Shown here piece by piece: positions 1-11,885 of a DNA stretch of 64,000 nt. Source of the stretch: Larix kaempferi (taxonomy: Eukaryota; Streptophyta; Pinopsida; Pinales; Pinaceae); contig BSBM01000423.1 of assembly GCA_027924585.1 (NCBI GenBank), positions 2,799,501-2,863,500 on the forward strand. Direction: 5' to 3'. The position numbers were made by a program, and so were the translations under genes. Position 1 is the stretch's first letter. Each line of letters opens with the position of its first letter. The notes beneath the pieces were generated by a model, which saw only the letters and a list, made by a program, of their open reading frames with translations, made no database searches and had not been told where the DNA came from.

Positions 1-1078
1 AGATTAAGTGTTGCTAAACCAGAAATGGATTACAAACAAGTACCCTACCTTAAATTTGATGAATTCTTGGCTTGGAACATCCACTCTCAGTTAGTGAATT
101 TCCACAATTCGAGACATTTCAGAGTCCAAAGACACCTAATGAAAATGCTCCTGTTTAACAGTCAAAAATATTTACATTTCCCACAATCTGTGTTTTCAGA
201 AACAGTGGAAGACAATATGTTTAATTTTATGAATTTTATTTTATCAGAAGTATATAAATTGATGTTTGGAGAAAATTTGCCTAAATTATTATCAGAGATG
301 GATACCCTGATGCAATTAATCCCCAAAAAAGCAATTGGAGACTAGTTTTTAGGGAAGCAAGATACAGTAATCGGACTTTATGGATTTTTTAAGGAGCCCT
401 ATATTCTACCAGCCTTTTTGACTTCGAGAGTTTTTTCTTTGGAGTTTATCAGACAAATATTAACAGTAGAAAATGACCATTTTCTACATTTCAAGAAAGA
501 TACAGATATAAAGTTCCATTTAAAAATTTGTCTTTTTATCATAAGAACAAGAATGCTCTCCCTTTTGTACAAAAACATTTAGAAGCACTAAGTTTTAGGA
601 AAGCGACAGCTATTAATTATGATCCTTGTCATGTTATTTTTAAGAGAAGGCAAGAGAACAGAAATAAAGCCTTTGATCACCAAGAGGTTGAAGGATCGGT
701 GAAGATGGCAAATTTACTACAATATGAATCATACACAGAAGTTTCGAGAATTTCACACGCTAATCCTTCTACCTTGGATAAAGTTACAGTTGAGTTGGTA
801 CCTGAGATGGTACCTACCCCAGGAAAGGTTGAATCCACAAGTAAAAGAATTTCTTATGAAAGTACTGATATGTAGGTGGAGGAAGAAAGAGAAGCCAAAA
901 GTACTGAAATTCTAAACCAACTGGCCAGGATAACTGAAAATATTCCTCCAACTTCCATTGTAGAGCACATAGAGATGAAAGTTCTGGTTGAGGAGATGAC
1001 TAGTTATGAGGTACCTTCTACAGAGCAATGGAAGACATTGGAGAGATATGGGAAAATTAAGTACACCTTGCACACTTG
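1..1078 (+). pseudogene. Degenerate family B coiled-coil protein (copy B3), 5'-truncated by the window edge
   Basis: Frame 1 (about 25-530) reads LKFDEFLAWNIHSQLVNF, which matches LKFDEALADIIHSQLIDF of the copy at 26732-28616. Frame 3 (528-1078) continues with AINYDPCHVIFKRRQE, matching MNYDPHHIISKSRRE, so one frameshift lies near 530. A stop at 873-875 separates the last 67 codons, whose end EQWKTLERYGKIK matches the C-terminus AELWKLVEKYGKRK of copy B2 near 41660. The long coiled-coil segment of B2 is missing, so this copy is internally deleted as well as frameshifted. I do not recognise the family; by context it is an ORF of a non-autonomous repeat. Homology among copies is seen in the sequence; function is unknown. 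Confidence 0.6.
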
Positions 1079-1079
1079 A

Positions 1080-1282
1080 AGACAACTGTTCAAGAAAGAA
1101 GCCCTGTTAGCAACTACAGCCAATAGAAAGACATCAAATGTTATATTTTGAGAAATTTTGGAAATTGTATAAATTTTGACCGAAATGGAATGTAATAGTT
1201 AGTTTATAATTTTCTATTTTTAGTTATGAAGTAGTTAGGGTTTTACCTCGAGAGGTTTTACAATGCATAAAAGACAATTTTT
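1080..1282. other. AT-rich non-coding 3' flank of copy B3
   Basis: AT-rich sequence with no ORF, promoter or repeat that I can support. It does not obviously match the 3' flank of copy B2 after 41695. Confidence 0.4.
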
Positions 1283-1575
1283 GGCAATGTAGTAAGTGTT
1301 GGAACCCATGAAGAGATATTCGTTTTGTATTGAGCCATTCAATTTTGAATAAAGATGGTCGAGTAGAGTTGATGCATATTTTCGAGAGTAAAGATTCCGG
1401 TGTTATTTTATTGAAAGGATTATATGTTTTTTTTTGGCAATGTAGTAAGGGTTGGAACCTGTGAAGAGATACTTGTTTTGTATTGAGCCCTTCAATTCTG
1501 AATAAATATTCTCGAGCAGATTTGATGCATATTTTCAAGAGTAAAGATTCATGTGTTATTTTATTCAAAGGATTA
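1283..1575. repeat. Tandem duplication, two units of about 153 bp
   Basis: GGCAATGTAGTAAG starts at 1283 and again at 1436. Each is followed by near-identical text through 'gagccnttcaattntgaataaa', 'ttgatgcatattttc' and 'gagtaaagatt', ending near 1575. The minus-strand reading frame across it is open only because the unit length is a multiple of three. A T-run lies at the junction. Confidence 0.8.
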
Positions 1576-1907
1576 AAAAGAATGTGGCTGTCCTGTCAAT
1601 GATGAGCTAATTAACAAATTAAATTATGATGATAATGACTGCGCTGTGATTGCAGAATGTGAAACAATATGAATCAAAGAAAGAAATTGACTGGCGCATA
1701 ACCTGCATATAAATCATATGAATGATAAATCAAGTACACAAATTTATATGTTTTATGATTTAACAATACAAAACAGAATTATTAGATGTATGTATGAAAA
1801 ACCAAAATGAATCAAGGAAAATTGATACATATAACAAAAGAAAGTAAAATAGAAACTAACTGAAATTATTTAAAGATTGTAAAACATTACAAGTCTCCAA
1901 GTACACA
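1576..1907. other. Unannotated AT-rich spacer
   Basis: No ORF, repeat or regulatory feature that I can support. Confidence 0.4.
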
Positions 1908-2304
1908 GTGTCTCCAATTCTCTCCTTCGATGGTCCCCCCCATTCATGCGATTTGCCCAGTATTATTTCCATACTAGTTCTAGACTGGAGGAAGGGTCAT
2001 CCGATCCTTCCTGTGCTCACCATTCTGGATACAGGTGAATTGCTGGATATCGGTGTTCTCAATTATCTACTAAACGAAGGGTCGACTGACCCTTCTTGTG
2101 CTGAGTCTTTTTCCATTATCGACCATTCTGGTTATACATGAAATGATGACCTAGCCTTAGTATTTTTCCATGATTGACCATTCTGGTTTCGGTTGTAAAT
2201 GTTTTCAAATAATCGCGGTTTTGATGCTCGCAACCCACAACCCACAATTGTGGATTCCGGGAAGAGTATTGTAAATGTTTGCATTCTACATTTCCACAAA
2301 CCAC
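1908..2304 (+). repeat. Dyad-repeat family unit, left half, split by Copia-B
   Basis: Contains the family's hallmarks: 'ccatactagttctagactgg', the half dyad AGGGTCATCCGATCCTT, 'ggatacaggtgaattgctgg', the dyad GAAGGGTCGACTGACCCTTC near 2077, and 'gaccattctggttatacatga'. The unit stops at 2304 in 'ttccacaaaccac' and resumes at 15782 with 'cccgcaatgcgg'. Intact units near 18290-18310 show these two pieces adjoining, so Copia-B was inserted into this unit. No protein is encoded. Confidence 0.75.
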
Positions 2305-2948
2305 TGTTAGTTTTTCAGAATTTACTTCAATATGATCTAGGATCTTAACTGAGAGAACAAAATGTATAGAATATCTACAACATATCAATCATGGACACAA
2401 TAATGCAAACATAAGAGACACAGAGTTTTACTTGGGGAAAACCATAAAGGTGAAAAACCCCAATAACTTCCTCAGAGATAGATAGAGCAATGATACAACC
2501 CAAGTGCAAGAGATAGTCTTCTCCTAGTAGCAGAGCCTCCTCCTCACAAGTGCACCACTTTCCGAATGAGAGAAGTTTGAGTAATGAGTGATCAAATAGA
2601 GATCTGTCGATCTCTATTTATACTTGTCCTATCCTACCCAATAAACTAATGGGGCCTACTTGTCTAGCTTAACCCATGGTTAACTTAATTTGGGCCGACC
2701 CCACACTTGGTGGTCTAATAACCCATTTACCCACATGAATCATACAGCGCCAACCCCATCAAGGTGGTCTAATAACCCATCAAGTATAAGTTACGACACT
2801 TACAATATAAATGACGACACTTCCGTATAGAGGAATAATAACATCTCTATAGGAATAAAAACACTTCCGTATAGAGGAATAATAACATCTCTATAGGAAT
2901 ACAATACACATGTGTAAAATACATTCCGAATTTACATATACATCAACA
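2305..2948 (-). repeat. Copia-B 3' LTR (left copy)
   Basis: 644 bp, matching 15142-15781 almost throughout. It contains an internal short duplication of 'cacttccgtatagaggaataataaca' type text near 2820-2900. On the minus strand the TATA box lies near 2616-2622 with a perfect dyad directly after it. It is followed at 2949 by the complement of a polypurine tract, which identifies it as the 3' LTR. Confidence 0.9.
2594..2619 (-). promoter_or_regulatory. TATA-proximal dyad in Copia-B LTR
   Basis: Perfect 11-bp arms AAATAGAGATC and GATCTCTATTT flank a 4-nt spacer. On the minus strand the first arm begins inside the TATA box (TATAAATAG). The right LTR keeps a partly eroded version near 15427-15452. 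Comparable dyads occur at the same place in Copia-A and Copia-C. Confidence 0.6.
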
Positions 2949-3417
2949 CTCCCTCTTAACTAAGAAGTTATTTCTCAACATAGATCTGCTAGCACAAGTC
3001 TTCTTCTCGGGATCATCATTAGTGAATCATCATCCATAAATCATCGTCATCGTCACCGCTGCTACTATCTCAATCAATCTCTAAATCTACTCGTCATAGG
3101 AAGTTCTACAGAGCCAGTCCTTTTTCATACTGGATGTAGGCCCACCACCTATAGTTCTTCATCATCACTGGTCATACTATGGAATCCTCAGGACTCATCA
3201 CGTGCATCTGCAAAACCTTGTAAGAGCATCCTAGGCCTTTTACGAGCACACAACTCAACCTATTGAATCTCCTAGGATCTTTTACATGCCACTGCACAAC
3301 CTGTCCACGAACACAGAGTATCAACCTGATACTCACCATACATCTACCTGATGTATATCATCACATGATCATCCTGGTCATCATCATCTCTGCGAGCTAG
3401 CCAACAAGTAGGTACAC

Positions 3418-3540
3418 CTCAGGACTGATTACACTGCCTCTTCAAAACCTGCAAGATCGCTCAGGACTGATTATACTGCTACTGCAAAACCTGCAAGAGC
3501 ATCTCAAGACTGATTATATGCCTCTGCAAAGCCTGTGTAC
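3418..3540. repeat. Tandem array, three units of 42-43 bp
   Basis: CTCAGGACTGATTA recurs at 3418 and 3460 and as CTCAAGACTGATTA at 3503, each followed by 'ctgc...caaa(a/g)cctgcaagag'. A looser related copy lies near 3188-3240. Confidence 0.8.
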
Positions 3541-3622
3541 CAAACTGTCACATCAATGTTTTCAAATCACCACATAGTCGACGGGGCACAACCCAGATGC
3601 ACCCACAAAACACTTACACTCA

Positions 3623-4080
3623 CCACAGTACTTACATCTACGACCATGGGAGGACCAACCTACCACCATGTCAGAATGGCCCCAGCACTTACAACAATGA
3701 CCATGGGAGGAATAACTTGCCACCATGTCGGAATGGTACCAACACTTACATCAACGAACATGGGAGGACTAACCTGCCACCATGTCAGAACAACCCCAGC
3801 ACTTACATCAATGACCATGGGAGGACTAACCTACCACCATGTCAGAACGGCCCCAGCACTTACATCAATGACCATGGGAGGACTAACCTGCCACCATGTC
3901 AGAATGGCCCCAGCACTTACATCAACGACTATGGGAGGACTAACCTACCACCATGTCAGAATGGTCCCAACACTTATATCAATGACCATGGGAGGACTAA
4001 CCGACCACCATGTCAGAACGGCCCTATCACTTACATCAATGACCATGGGAGGACTAACCTGCCACCATGTGAGAATGGCC
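3623..4080. repeat. 57-bp minisatellite, eight units, in Copia-B spacer
   Basis: Each unit has 'cacttacatcaatgacc', the palindrome CCATGG, 'gaggactaacc' and 'ccaccatgtcagaa'. Because 57 is a multiple of three, two plus-strand frames stay open for about 200 codons, giving 19-residue repeats such as MGGLTCHHVR. These frames run against the element and have no Copia homology, so I treat this as non-coding DNA. Confidence 0.9.
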
Positions 4081-4106
4081 CATGTGCATCTGTGTCTCCG
4101 GACTCA

Positions 4107-5123
4107 TCACTTCCTTTTGGAAGGCATCTCGATCTGAAGTACACCAAGTCTCCCTCTGAAGTATTCAAACTTCACTCTGGCAATCGGCTTGGTCAACACA
4201 TCGACTATCTGCTCATCTGTCGCAAAATATAGGAGCTTCATTGCTCCTCTCTGCACCATATCCCTGATATAGTGGAACTTGATTTCAATGTGCTTCGACT
4301 TGTCATGGAACACTGGGTTCTCTGACAACTTCACGCAACTATGGTTTTCACAATATATACAAGTAGCACTCAACTGAAGATCAAACAAATCAGATAGTAG
4401 CTTCCTAAGCCATACTGCCACACAACTAGCTGAACAAGCGGCGACATAATCTGCTTCAGCTGTACTCAGTGCCACACAGGACTACTTCCTGCTGAGCCAA
4501 GAGATCACACCTGATCCCATACTGAAGCAACACCTCTAAGTGCTCTTCTGATCAATGGCATTGCCTACCCAATCCGAATCAACATAACCCTCCAGGTTAA
4601 ACTTTTGATTCACCTCATACTTGAGCCCATAATCCACTGTACCCTTCAGGTACCTTAGAACATGCTTTGCAGCTATCAGGTAAACATGTCTCGGATCTGT
4701 CAGATACTGGCTCAAGGTGTTCACCACAAAGAAAACGTCTAGCCTCGTATTTGTCAGGTAAATCAAGGACCCAATCATCTGACGGTACATCATAGCATCA
4801 ACCGGCTCAGATGGAGCATCACACAGAAGCTTCTTGTTCGATTGCATAGGTGTGGCCATGGCCTTGCAGTACATCATCCCGAACCTCTTCAGGATCTCTA
4901 CTGCATATGTCCCTTGTCCAAGGAATATTCCATTTTCACTTTGCCACACCTCCATACCAAGAAAGTAGTGCATCATACCCAAGTTCTTCATCTCGAAAAA
5001 GGCAGCAAGCTTCCGTTGCGTGTCGGCAATCAATCTATCCTCACCTGTAACAAAAAGGTTATACGCATAAAAAGGTAGTATCAATGGACTTCCTTCCTCA
5101 ACCTTGTAGTAAAGGTTGGAATC
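4107..5123 (-). pseudogene. Copia-B pol, C-terminal part (RT C-half and RNase H)
   Basis: In Copia order on the minus strand: KSKEDSNLYYKVEEGSP, FVTGEDRL, MHYFLGMEVWQSE, ILKRFGM, MIGSLIYLTNTR, KHVLRYLKGTVDYGL, EGYVDSDWVGNA (RNase H), LSTAEADYVAACSASC, HDKSKHIEIKFHYIRDMVQ and DVLTKPIARVKFEYF. This is the normal end of a Ty1/Copia polyprotein. The RT catalytic YVDD is replaced by YAYN, so the polymerase active site is lost. Stops interrupt the RNase H region between 4476 and 4535. The reading frame is otherwise continuous. Interrupted at 5123 by the 5124-11885 element and continued at 11886. Confidence 0.92.
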
Positions 5124-7147
5124 TGTAATGTCCCTTGTTAGGAATTTTATTAAAATGGCAATTTTCACTTTTTTCCCTAGTTTGACCATTGACTAGTTTT
5201 GAGCTCTAGGTCCCCAAAGTGCTCCAATTGCTCCCAAATATTCTGAGAAGGTATAAGGATGATGTTAGAAAATAAATATGCATTTCAAGGATGCTTTTGG
5301 ACCTTTAAAATACTTCTGCAAATCCTCTTTCAATTCTGGCCAATGTAGGGAACTTTACTAGTAATTTCCCTTTGACTATTATTGGTCTCTAGGTCTCGAA
5401 TTGACTCCAAATGTCTTCAAATATTCAAGGAAGGTGTATGAATGATATTAGGACTTGAATATTATGTTTAGGGATGATATATGTCCACCAAAATACCTCT
5501 TAAAACTCTCTTAAGATTCTGGACCAAGTATGCAATTTTACTAGTAATTTGGGGTTCAAATCCCCCTGGGGTTAGTACTGAAAATGGCTTCCCAAATGCC
5601 TCCAAACCAACTCAAATTATGAACAGATGTAGGGAATGTATTAAGGATTTTATTAAGGTCTCATGTGAACCATTAATTTATTATTATATCTGTTTCAACT
5701 CTCTCCCATTCAACTGTAAAAATCACCAATTCGACCCTTGGGGAAATGGCACTATTTCTTCTCCCAATGCAATTAAACTGAGTAAAAATAATTCAAATGC
5801 TCAAGTACCGTACATGAAACTTGTAAAATACATCCATTTCAATCAATTAATCACAAATTCATCAGATAATCATCCATTCATTCGAAATCATCATCAATAC
5901 ATTGGTTCACAACAAGATAGTGGGAAAATGACATTGTTCTTCCATTAAAAATGAGATTTATACATGTCTACTTGGAATTTTGACTTGAAATTTTTTGGAG
6001 ATGAAGAAAAGAGAATTTAATTCATATTAAAAAATAAATTTGGCATTTGAAGCTCCCCCAAAGAGTACAATATCTCACTAAAAACGCCCTCCCTCAAGGA
6101 TCAAGAATATGCCATCAAAACTGGAAATGGTTGAGAGAATGTGCTGCAATAGAAGAAATCATGAGCTGCCTTGTAGCTTACACCTGGAAATAAAGACTCC
6201 ATTAAATATCCAAATGAAAGGTCTGAATGGCATTTCCAATTACCAACTTGGATGGGAATATTTCACCCTCGAAATTGGCTAAGGCAAGAAACTAGTCATC
6301 CACTAGCTCTCCCTCTACACAAATGCAATTGCAAATTCTACAAATGATCAAAATCTGGTTTCATTCTTTTTTATTGACATTTATAAAGTTCTAATGTCCT
6401 CCATGGGTCTAATTCCTTCCAAGAGACTCATGCCAACTCAAGTTGGGAAGAGATTCCAAAGAACGCCACTTGCACAACAATTCCTAGTCTCCCACTTCCA
6501 CCAAATCACATGTGGAAGCATCTTAGCTGCCTTGACACCCTTGAGCGCCCTCTTGGAGTCTATTTTTAGCCCTGACATGTCATATATGTCATATTCCATC
6601 CTTTAGGTCTGATTTTTGTCATAGGTGTCATAGCATCTTAATCATTGTTGTCATAGAACTAGGGAATCTATCCCAAGTGTCTCACTAGCTCCAAATTGCC
6701 TCTTCCTCTTCCATGGGAGTTACTCTTCCTTTATAATTCAACCTTGGATGATTCATTCTATGAATAATACCTTTTGGAATCCCCCAAGTATGTTACCATT
6801 CACCTTGAATTCGAATTGGTGAGAGAATGATGCCAAGTGTAGTGGGGAAATCTAGCCATATGTGGGTCCCACTTCCTCCATGTGTCTTCATGATCAAATT
6901 CCACTTTGATTTTCACTTGTATATATTTATTTAGCTCCTTTATTAAATATTTATTCCATTCTAATGTTCAAACATAATTTATTATCCCCATTATTCCAAA
7001 TCCCAAAGCTTCCACTTCAAACCTAGGAAACTAGTAATTTTCCTCCTTGGCAATTATTTGACCTTTAGCATCAATTTGACAAACTCTAATGAATAGGGCC
7101 AATGTGATTAGGCCATTGTGACCAAATTCCAAATTTGGTACATGACA
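5124..7147 (-). repeat. 2-kb LTR, 3' copy (left)
   Basis: Matches 9860-11885 and the solo LTR 31756-33759 along its whole length. The plus strand starts TGTAATGTCCC and ends with GTACATGACA. The last part of the unknown ORF (7031-7147) runs into it. Confidence 0.92.
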
Positions 7148-9793
7148 AATCCTCCCTTCCCAATATTGCTTGTCCTCAAGCAATTTTAAACATGGGTGTT
7201 GAAGAACCTGCTTTCTGTATAATTCTTTGAAGTTGCCATTGAATTGCCTAACCTCGAGTCTTTGAGTTTCCATGAATATTTTAGAGAGGAACCACCATGC
7301 TTGCTGCTGCACTACTATGATAAAAATCACTTGATTAAGTGGGAAATCCATCTCCCATACTGCTTGTTTCCCCCAAAAATTTGAAACCATTGAGATAAAA
7401 ATTATTCCAGGGTCCCGTTGCTTGTATTGCACCCCAACAATTAAGAGTGCTCTCCAACCCACACCATTAGATAAGAGGATTCCTGGATCCCATTTTCTTT
7501 TATGCATCCTTCCAAACATCATGAGTACCAAATATATATCATCAAAGTACATAACAACATAATGAAAATGTACATCAAGGATATGCTTCATCAAAGAGTT
7601 ATGAAAGTGCTTATACCTCCAAGCAAGTAAACCACCATTTTCCAAGTGCATACAAGCTTCAAGTGACCAATCAAATCTCCTCCAATGACATAGGTGATGA
7701 TCCCATGTCCTATAATGCTGCTAAAAAAGGATGTGATATGCATCAAAATATTCAGCCATGTATTCTTTCATCCAATAAGTGAATGAAGAATCTCCACTAA
7801 AATCTGAACCAAATAATGAGCAGAAAAAACAAGGAGACTTCAAATGATTCAAACAAGTCTCACACATACATCCCTGAATGTGAGAATCAGAAAGATATAA
7901 CAAAGTATGTGGCTTGCAACAAAAATGTCCTCCAATCATAAATCTATTCACCCAAGTGTTGGATGAAGTTCCTCCAACATCAAATGAATCAAGTGTTGTG
8001 CAAGAAAAACCATGAGTCTTCAAGTGACTCAAATGCATATCATAGGTGCATCCATGTAGATGTGCATCATCATAAGGTAACAAAGGATGCTGCTACAAAT
8101 GTGAATAAGAATGTGCTCCAACCATATCATCATAAAAAGTAAATCTAGGAGTTCCATACTCCTCATGTGGCACCATCAAAAAGAACCATTTCACCCATTC
8201 TTCATTGAGACTAATGCTGCAAAACATGGAATTGTAGGATGTAGGAGAATTAACTAACTCACCCAAATGATAAAAAAATGAAGAAGTTTCATCATGGGAA
8301 GGATCCATGTGGGTAGTATCATGCAGCTCCTTCAAAAGTGGGAAACCTTTGTCATAGATTGGTTCCAATGTAGAGGAATCATGCTCTTCTTTAAAAATTG
8401 CATAACCTTCATCAAGAGACAATTCAAGTTCCTCTTCCACCACATCAAGTGTTTGGATCTCTTCAAGTTCATCTTCAAACACATTAAGCACATTCAAATT
8501 CCCACATTTCTCATGATCCACCATGTCATGAGAATCCTCCAAACAATCTACCATTTGACAATCTGAAACATAGGAGGAAAAACAAGTATCTTGCAACTTT
8601 TCAAGAAGTTGCTCATTTTGAATTGTGAGCTTATGAATATCCTCATTATTCTTCAAGTATGCATCATGTAACAATTCATTAAGCTCAAACAAATGGTTTC
8701 TATAAAAAAGCAAAGACTAGAAATTACCTTTGATGTGGCACATTGCTCTTTGAATCTTCTCCATGTCTTCAAGGAAGGATGTTTCCTCCAATGAAGTAGC
8801 TCTCCAACAAGAATTTGACACCAATGCTTGAGTGTCATGGAGAATTCTGAGGGACTCTTGGATCTTATTTTCATTCATCTTTAAGGACCCTTCAAGAAAA
8901 TGAGGCTCTTGCAAATGAACCTCCTCATCTTCTTCATTTTTGATTGGACCAACTTCATGAAGCTCAAGTGGTGATGGGGAAGTTGATCTTGGTTCTTCTT
9001 CAACTGCTACAAGGTCTTTATTATCATGGTTAATGGAACTTGGGCTTGCAGCAATACTTTCAAAAGTGATCTCTATGTCACCAACATAGAGGTGTGAGCA
9101 CCCATTAGTAGGTACTTCTTCATAGTCTAAGCATCCATCAGTAGATGCTCTTTGGTTTGTGTCTAAGCTAGAAGGTGTTTCGAAATGATCTTCCATATTT
9201 TCAATAGAATATTCTTTATGCTCTTTTGATGTCTCTTCATTTTTATCCTTCAAGAAAGATAATGCATTTTCCCCCTTGTTTTCCTTAGGATCAATATCTT
9301 TGGAATCTCATTGTGAAGAATTCCCAAAAGCTCTCCTCAAGTGGGACATAATTTCATGCACACATGTATGATACTCACTCCAAGGTTCTTTAGAAGAAGG
9401 GCATAAACCTTTCTTTACTAACTCCACATTTTCATTTTTGGGCCTATTTTCAAAAACATGTTCAGCATAGTACTCAAAAGACATGGCATTTTGTGTATTT
9501 TTGCTCCAAGCAAGATATTCTTGATATTTTTGATATTGTTGGGGCAAGGTTTTATATGTTGTTCTCCATCTTTGGAACTCACTCATAGAATTAAACTTGG
9601 TTGGTGTGACACACTCATATTCATCATATTTAAAGTCATAAGAATAATCTTCATTTCTCTTGAAATTGTAAGAAGTGTTGCATGATGGCACCTCTTCCTC
9701 TTACCATTCACATTCTGCTTCATATTGCTCATAAGCATCTGCATATTCCTCATAAGAATTGTACTCATAGGATTCATCATAATAGTAAGACAT
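7031..9793 (-). pseudogene. Unknown long ORF of the 2-kb-LTR element
   Basis: One reading frame of 921 codons from ATG at 9793 to 7031, broken only by in-frame stops at 9701-9703, 9308-9310, 8717-8719, 8093-8095 and 7721-7723; I see no frameshift. N-terminus MSYYYDESYEYNSYEEYADAY is Tyr/Glu-rich and acidic. The middle is rich in Glu/Asp (DELEEIQTLDVVEEELELSLDEG). Next comes a Cys/His-rich block (HFCCKPHTLL, CMCETCLNHLKSPCFFC). The end is Trp/aromatic-rich (WDPGILLSNGVGWRALLIV, LKLLEDKQYWEGRICH). It carries no recognisable Gag knuckle, protease, RT or integrase. It may be a diverged structural protein, but I do not recognise it. Several kilobases of preserved frame imply it was once translated. 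Confidence 0.6.
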
Positions 9794-9842
9794 GGCTGCC
9801 AATTATTCTTGAATGTATGTACCTAATCCACAGGTGCAAGGA

Positions 9843-9858
9843 CCATTCTCTGATACCA
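9843..9858 (-). promoter_or_regulatory. Primer-binding site of the 2-kb-LTR element
   Basis: The minus strand reads TGGTATCAGAGAATGG one base after the 5' LTR end at 9860. TGGTATCAGAG is the usual plant initiator tRNA-Met complement, which fixes the element's orientation. Confidence 0.8.
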
Positions 9859-9859
9859 T

Positions 9860-11885
9860 TGCAATGTCCCTTGTTAGGAATTTTATTAAAATGACAAATT
9901 TTCACTTTTTCCCCTAGTTTGACCTTTGACTAGTTTTGAGCTCTAGGTCCCCAAAGTGCTCCAATTGCTCCCAAATATTCTGAGAAGGTATATGAATGAT
10001 GTTAGAACATAAATATGTATTTCAGGGATGCATTTGGAACTTTAAAATACTTCTGCAAATCCTCTTTCAATTCTGGCCAATGTAGGGAACCTTACTAGTA
10101 ATTTCCCTTTGACTATTATTGGTCTCTAGGTCTCGAATTGACTCCAAATGCCTTCAAATCTTCAAGGAAAGTGTATGAATGATATTAGGAATTGAATATG
10201 AGTTTTAGGGATGATATATGTCCACCAAAATACCTCTTAAAAATCTCTTAAGATTCTGGACCAAGTATGCAATTTTACTAGTAATTTGGGGTTCAAATCC
10301 CCTTGGGGTTAGTACTGAAAATGGCTTCCCAAATGCCTCCAAACCCACTCAAATTTCTGAACCGATGTAGGGAATGTATTAATTATGTTATTAAGGTATC
10401 ATTTGCACCATTAATTTATTATTATATCTATTCCAACCCTCTCCCATTCAACTACAAAAATCACCAATTCGACCCTTGGGGAAATGACACTATTTCTTCT
10501 CCCAATGCAATTAAACTGAGTAAAAATACTTCAAATTCTCAAGTACAGTACATGAAACTTGTAAAATACATCCATGGAAGTCAATTAATCACAAATCCAT
10601 CATCTAATCATCCATTCATTCGAAATCATCATCAATACATTGTTTCACAACAAGGTAATGGGGAAATGGCATTGTTCTTCCATTAAAAATGAGATTTATA
10701 CAATTCTACTTAGAATTTCGACCTGAAAATTTCTGGAGATGAAGAAAAGAGAATTTAATTCATATTAAAAAAGAAATGGGGCATGAGAATCTCCCCCAAA
10801 GAGTACAATAGCTCACCAAAAATGCCCTCCCTCAAGGATCAAGAATATGCCATCAAAACTGAAAATGGTTGAGAGAATGTGGTGCAATAGAAGAAACCAT
10901 GATCTACCCTGTAGCTTACACCTGAAAATAAAGAATCCATTAAAGCTGCAAATGAAATGTCTGAATGGCCTTTCCAATTACCAACTTAGATGGGAATCTT
11001 TCACCCTCGAAATTGGCTAAGGCAAGAAGCTAGTCATCCACTAGCTCTCCCTCTACACAAATGAAATTGCAAATTCTGCAAATGATCAAAAACTGGTTTC
11101 ATTCTTTTTTATTGAAATTTATAAAGTTCTATTTTCCTCCATGGGTTGAATTACTTCCAAGAGACTCATGCCAACTCAAGTTGGGAAGAGATTCCAAAGA
11201 ACGCCACTTGTACAACAATTCCTAGTCTCCCACTTCCACCAAATCACATGTGGAAGCAGCTTAGCTGCCATGACACCCTTGAGAGCCCTCTTGGAGTCTA
11301 TTTTTATCCCTGACATGTCATATATGTCATATTCCAGCCTTCAGGTCTGATTTGTGTCATAGGTGTCATAGTATCTTCATCATTGTTGTCATAGAGCTAG
11401 GGAATCTAGCCCAAGTGTCTCACTAGCTCCAAAATGCCTCTTCCTCTTCCATGGGAGTTACTCTTCCTTTATATTTCGACCTTGGATGAGTCATGCCATG
11501 AATAATACCTTTTGGAATCCCCCAAGTATGTTACCATTCACCTTGAATTCGAATTGGTGAGAGAATGATGCCAAGTGTAGTGGGGAAATCTAGCCATATG
11601 TGGGTCCCACTTCCTCCATGTGTCTTCATGATCAAATTCCACTTTGATTTTCACTTGTATATATTTATTTAGCTCCTTTATTAAATATTTATGCCATTCT
11701 AATGTTCAAACATCATTTATTATCCCCATTATTCCAAATCCCAAAGATTCCACCTCAAACCTAGGAAACTAGTAATTTTCCTGCTTGGCAATTATTTGAC
11801 CTTTAGCATCAATTTGACAAACTCTAATGAATAGGGCCAATGTGATTAGGAAATTGTGACGCAATGCCAAATTTGGGACATGACA
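9860..11885 (-). repeat. 2-kb LTR, 5' copy (right)
   Basis: Partner of 5124-7147. The plus strand starts TGCAATGTCCC and ends GGGACATGACA at 11885, followed by the target duplication AAATC. Confidence 0.92.

Larger units (their letters stand above)
2949..4106 (-). other. Copia-B post-pol spacer
   Basis: About 1.15 kb between the end of pol and the 3' LTR. It holds no ORF of its own but carries two short tandem arrays, annotated separately. Copia-A has a similarly placed array-rich spacer. Confidence 0.7.
5124..11885 (-). mobile_element. Non-autonomous LTR retrotransposon with 2-kb LTRs (LARD-like)
   Basis: LTRs at 5124-7147 and 9860-11885 are about 2,025 bp each. On the minus strand they begin TGTCATG and end GGGACATT(A/G)CA. 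The PBS at 9843-9858 on the minus strand reads TGGTATCAGAGAATGG. A purine tract (AAGGGAGGATT on the minus strand) precedes the 3' LTR. Target duplication is GAATC (5119-5123) versus AAATC (11886-11890). Joining the flanks restores the Copia-B RT frame (TKSKED|SNLYYK), which proves the insertion. The 2.7-kb interior has one unknown ORF and no RT, protease, RNase H or integrase motif, so mobility must have depended on another element. Confidence 0.9.

Noticed and set aside
3535-4232. Two overlapping plus-strand ORFs of about 200 codons with 19-residue repeats
   Set aside because: They are open only because the 57-bp minisatellite unit is a multiple of three; they run antisense to Copia-B and have no homology.
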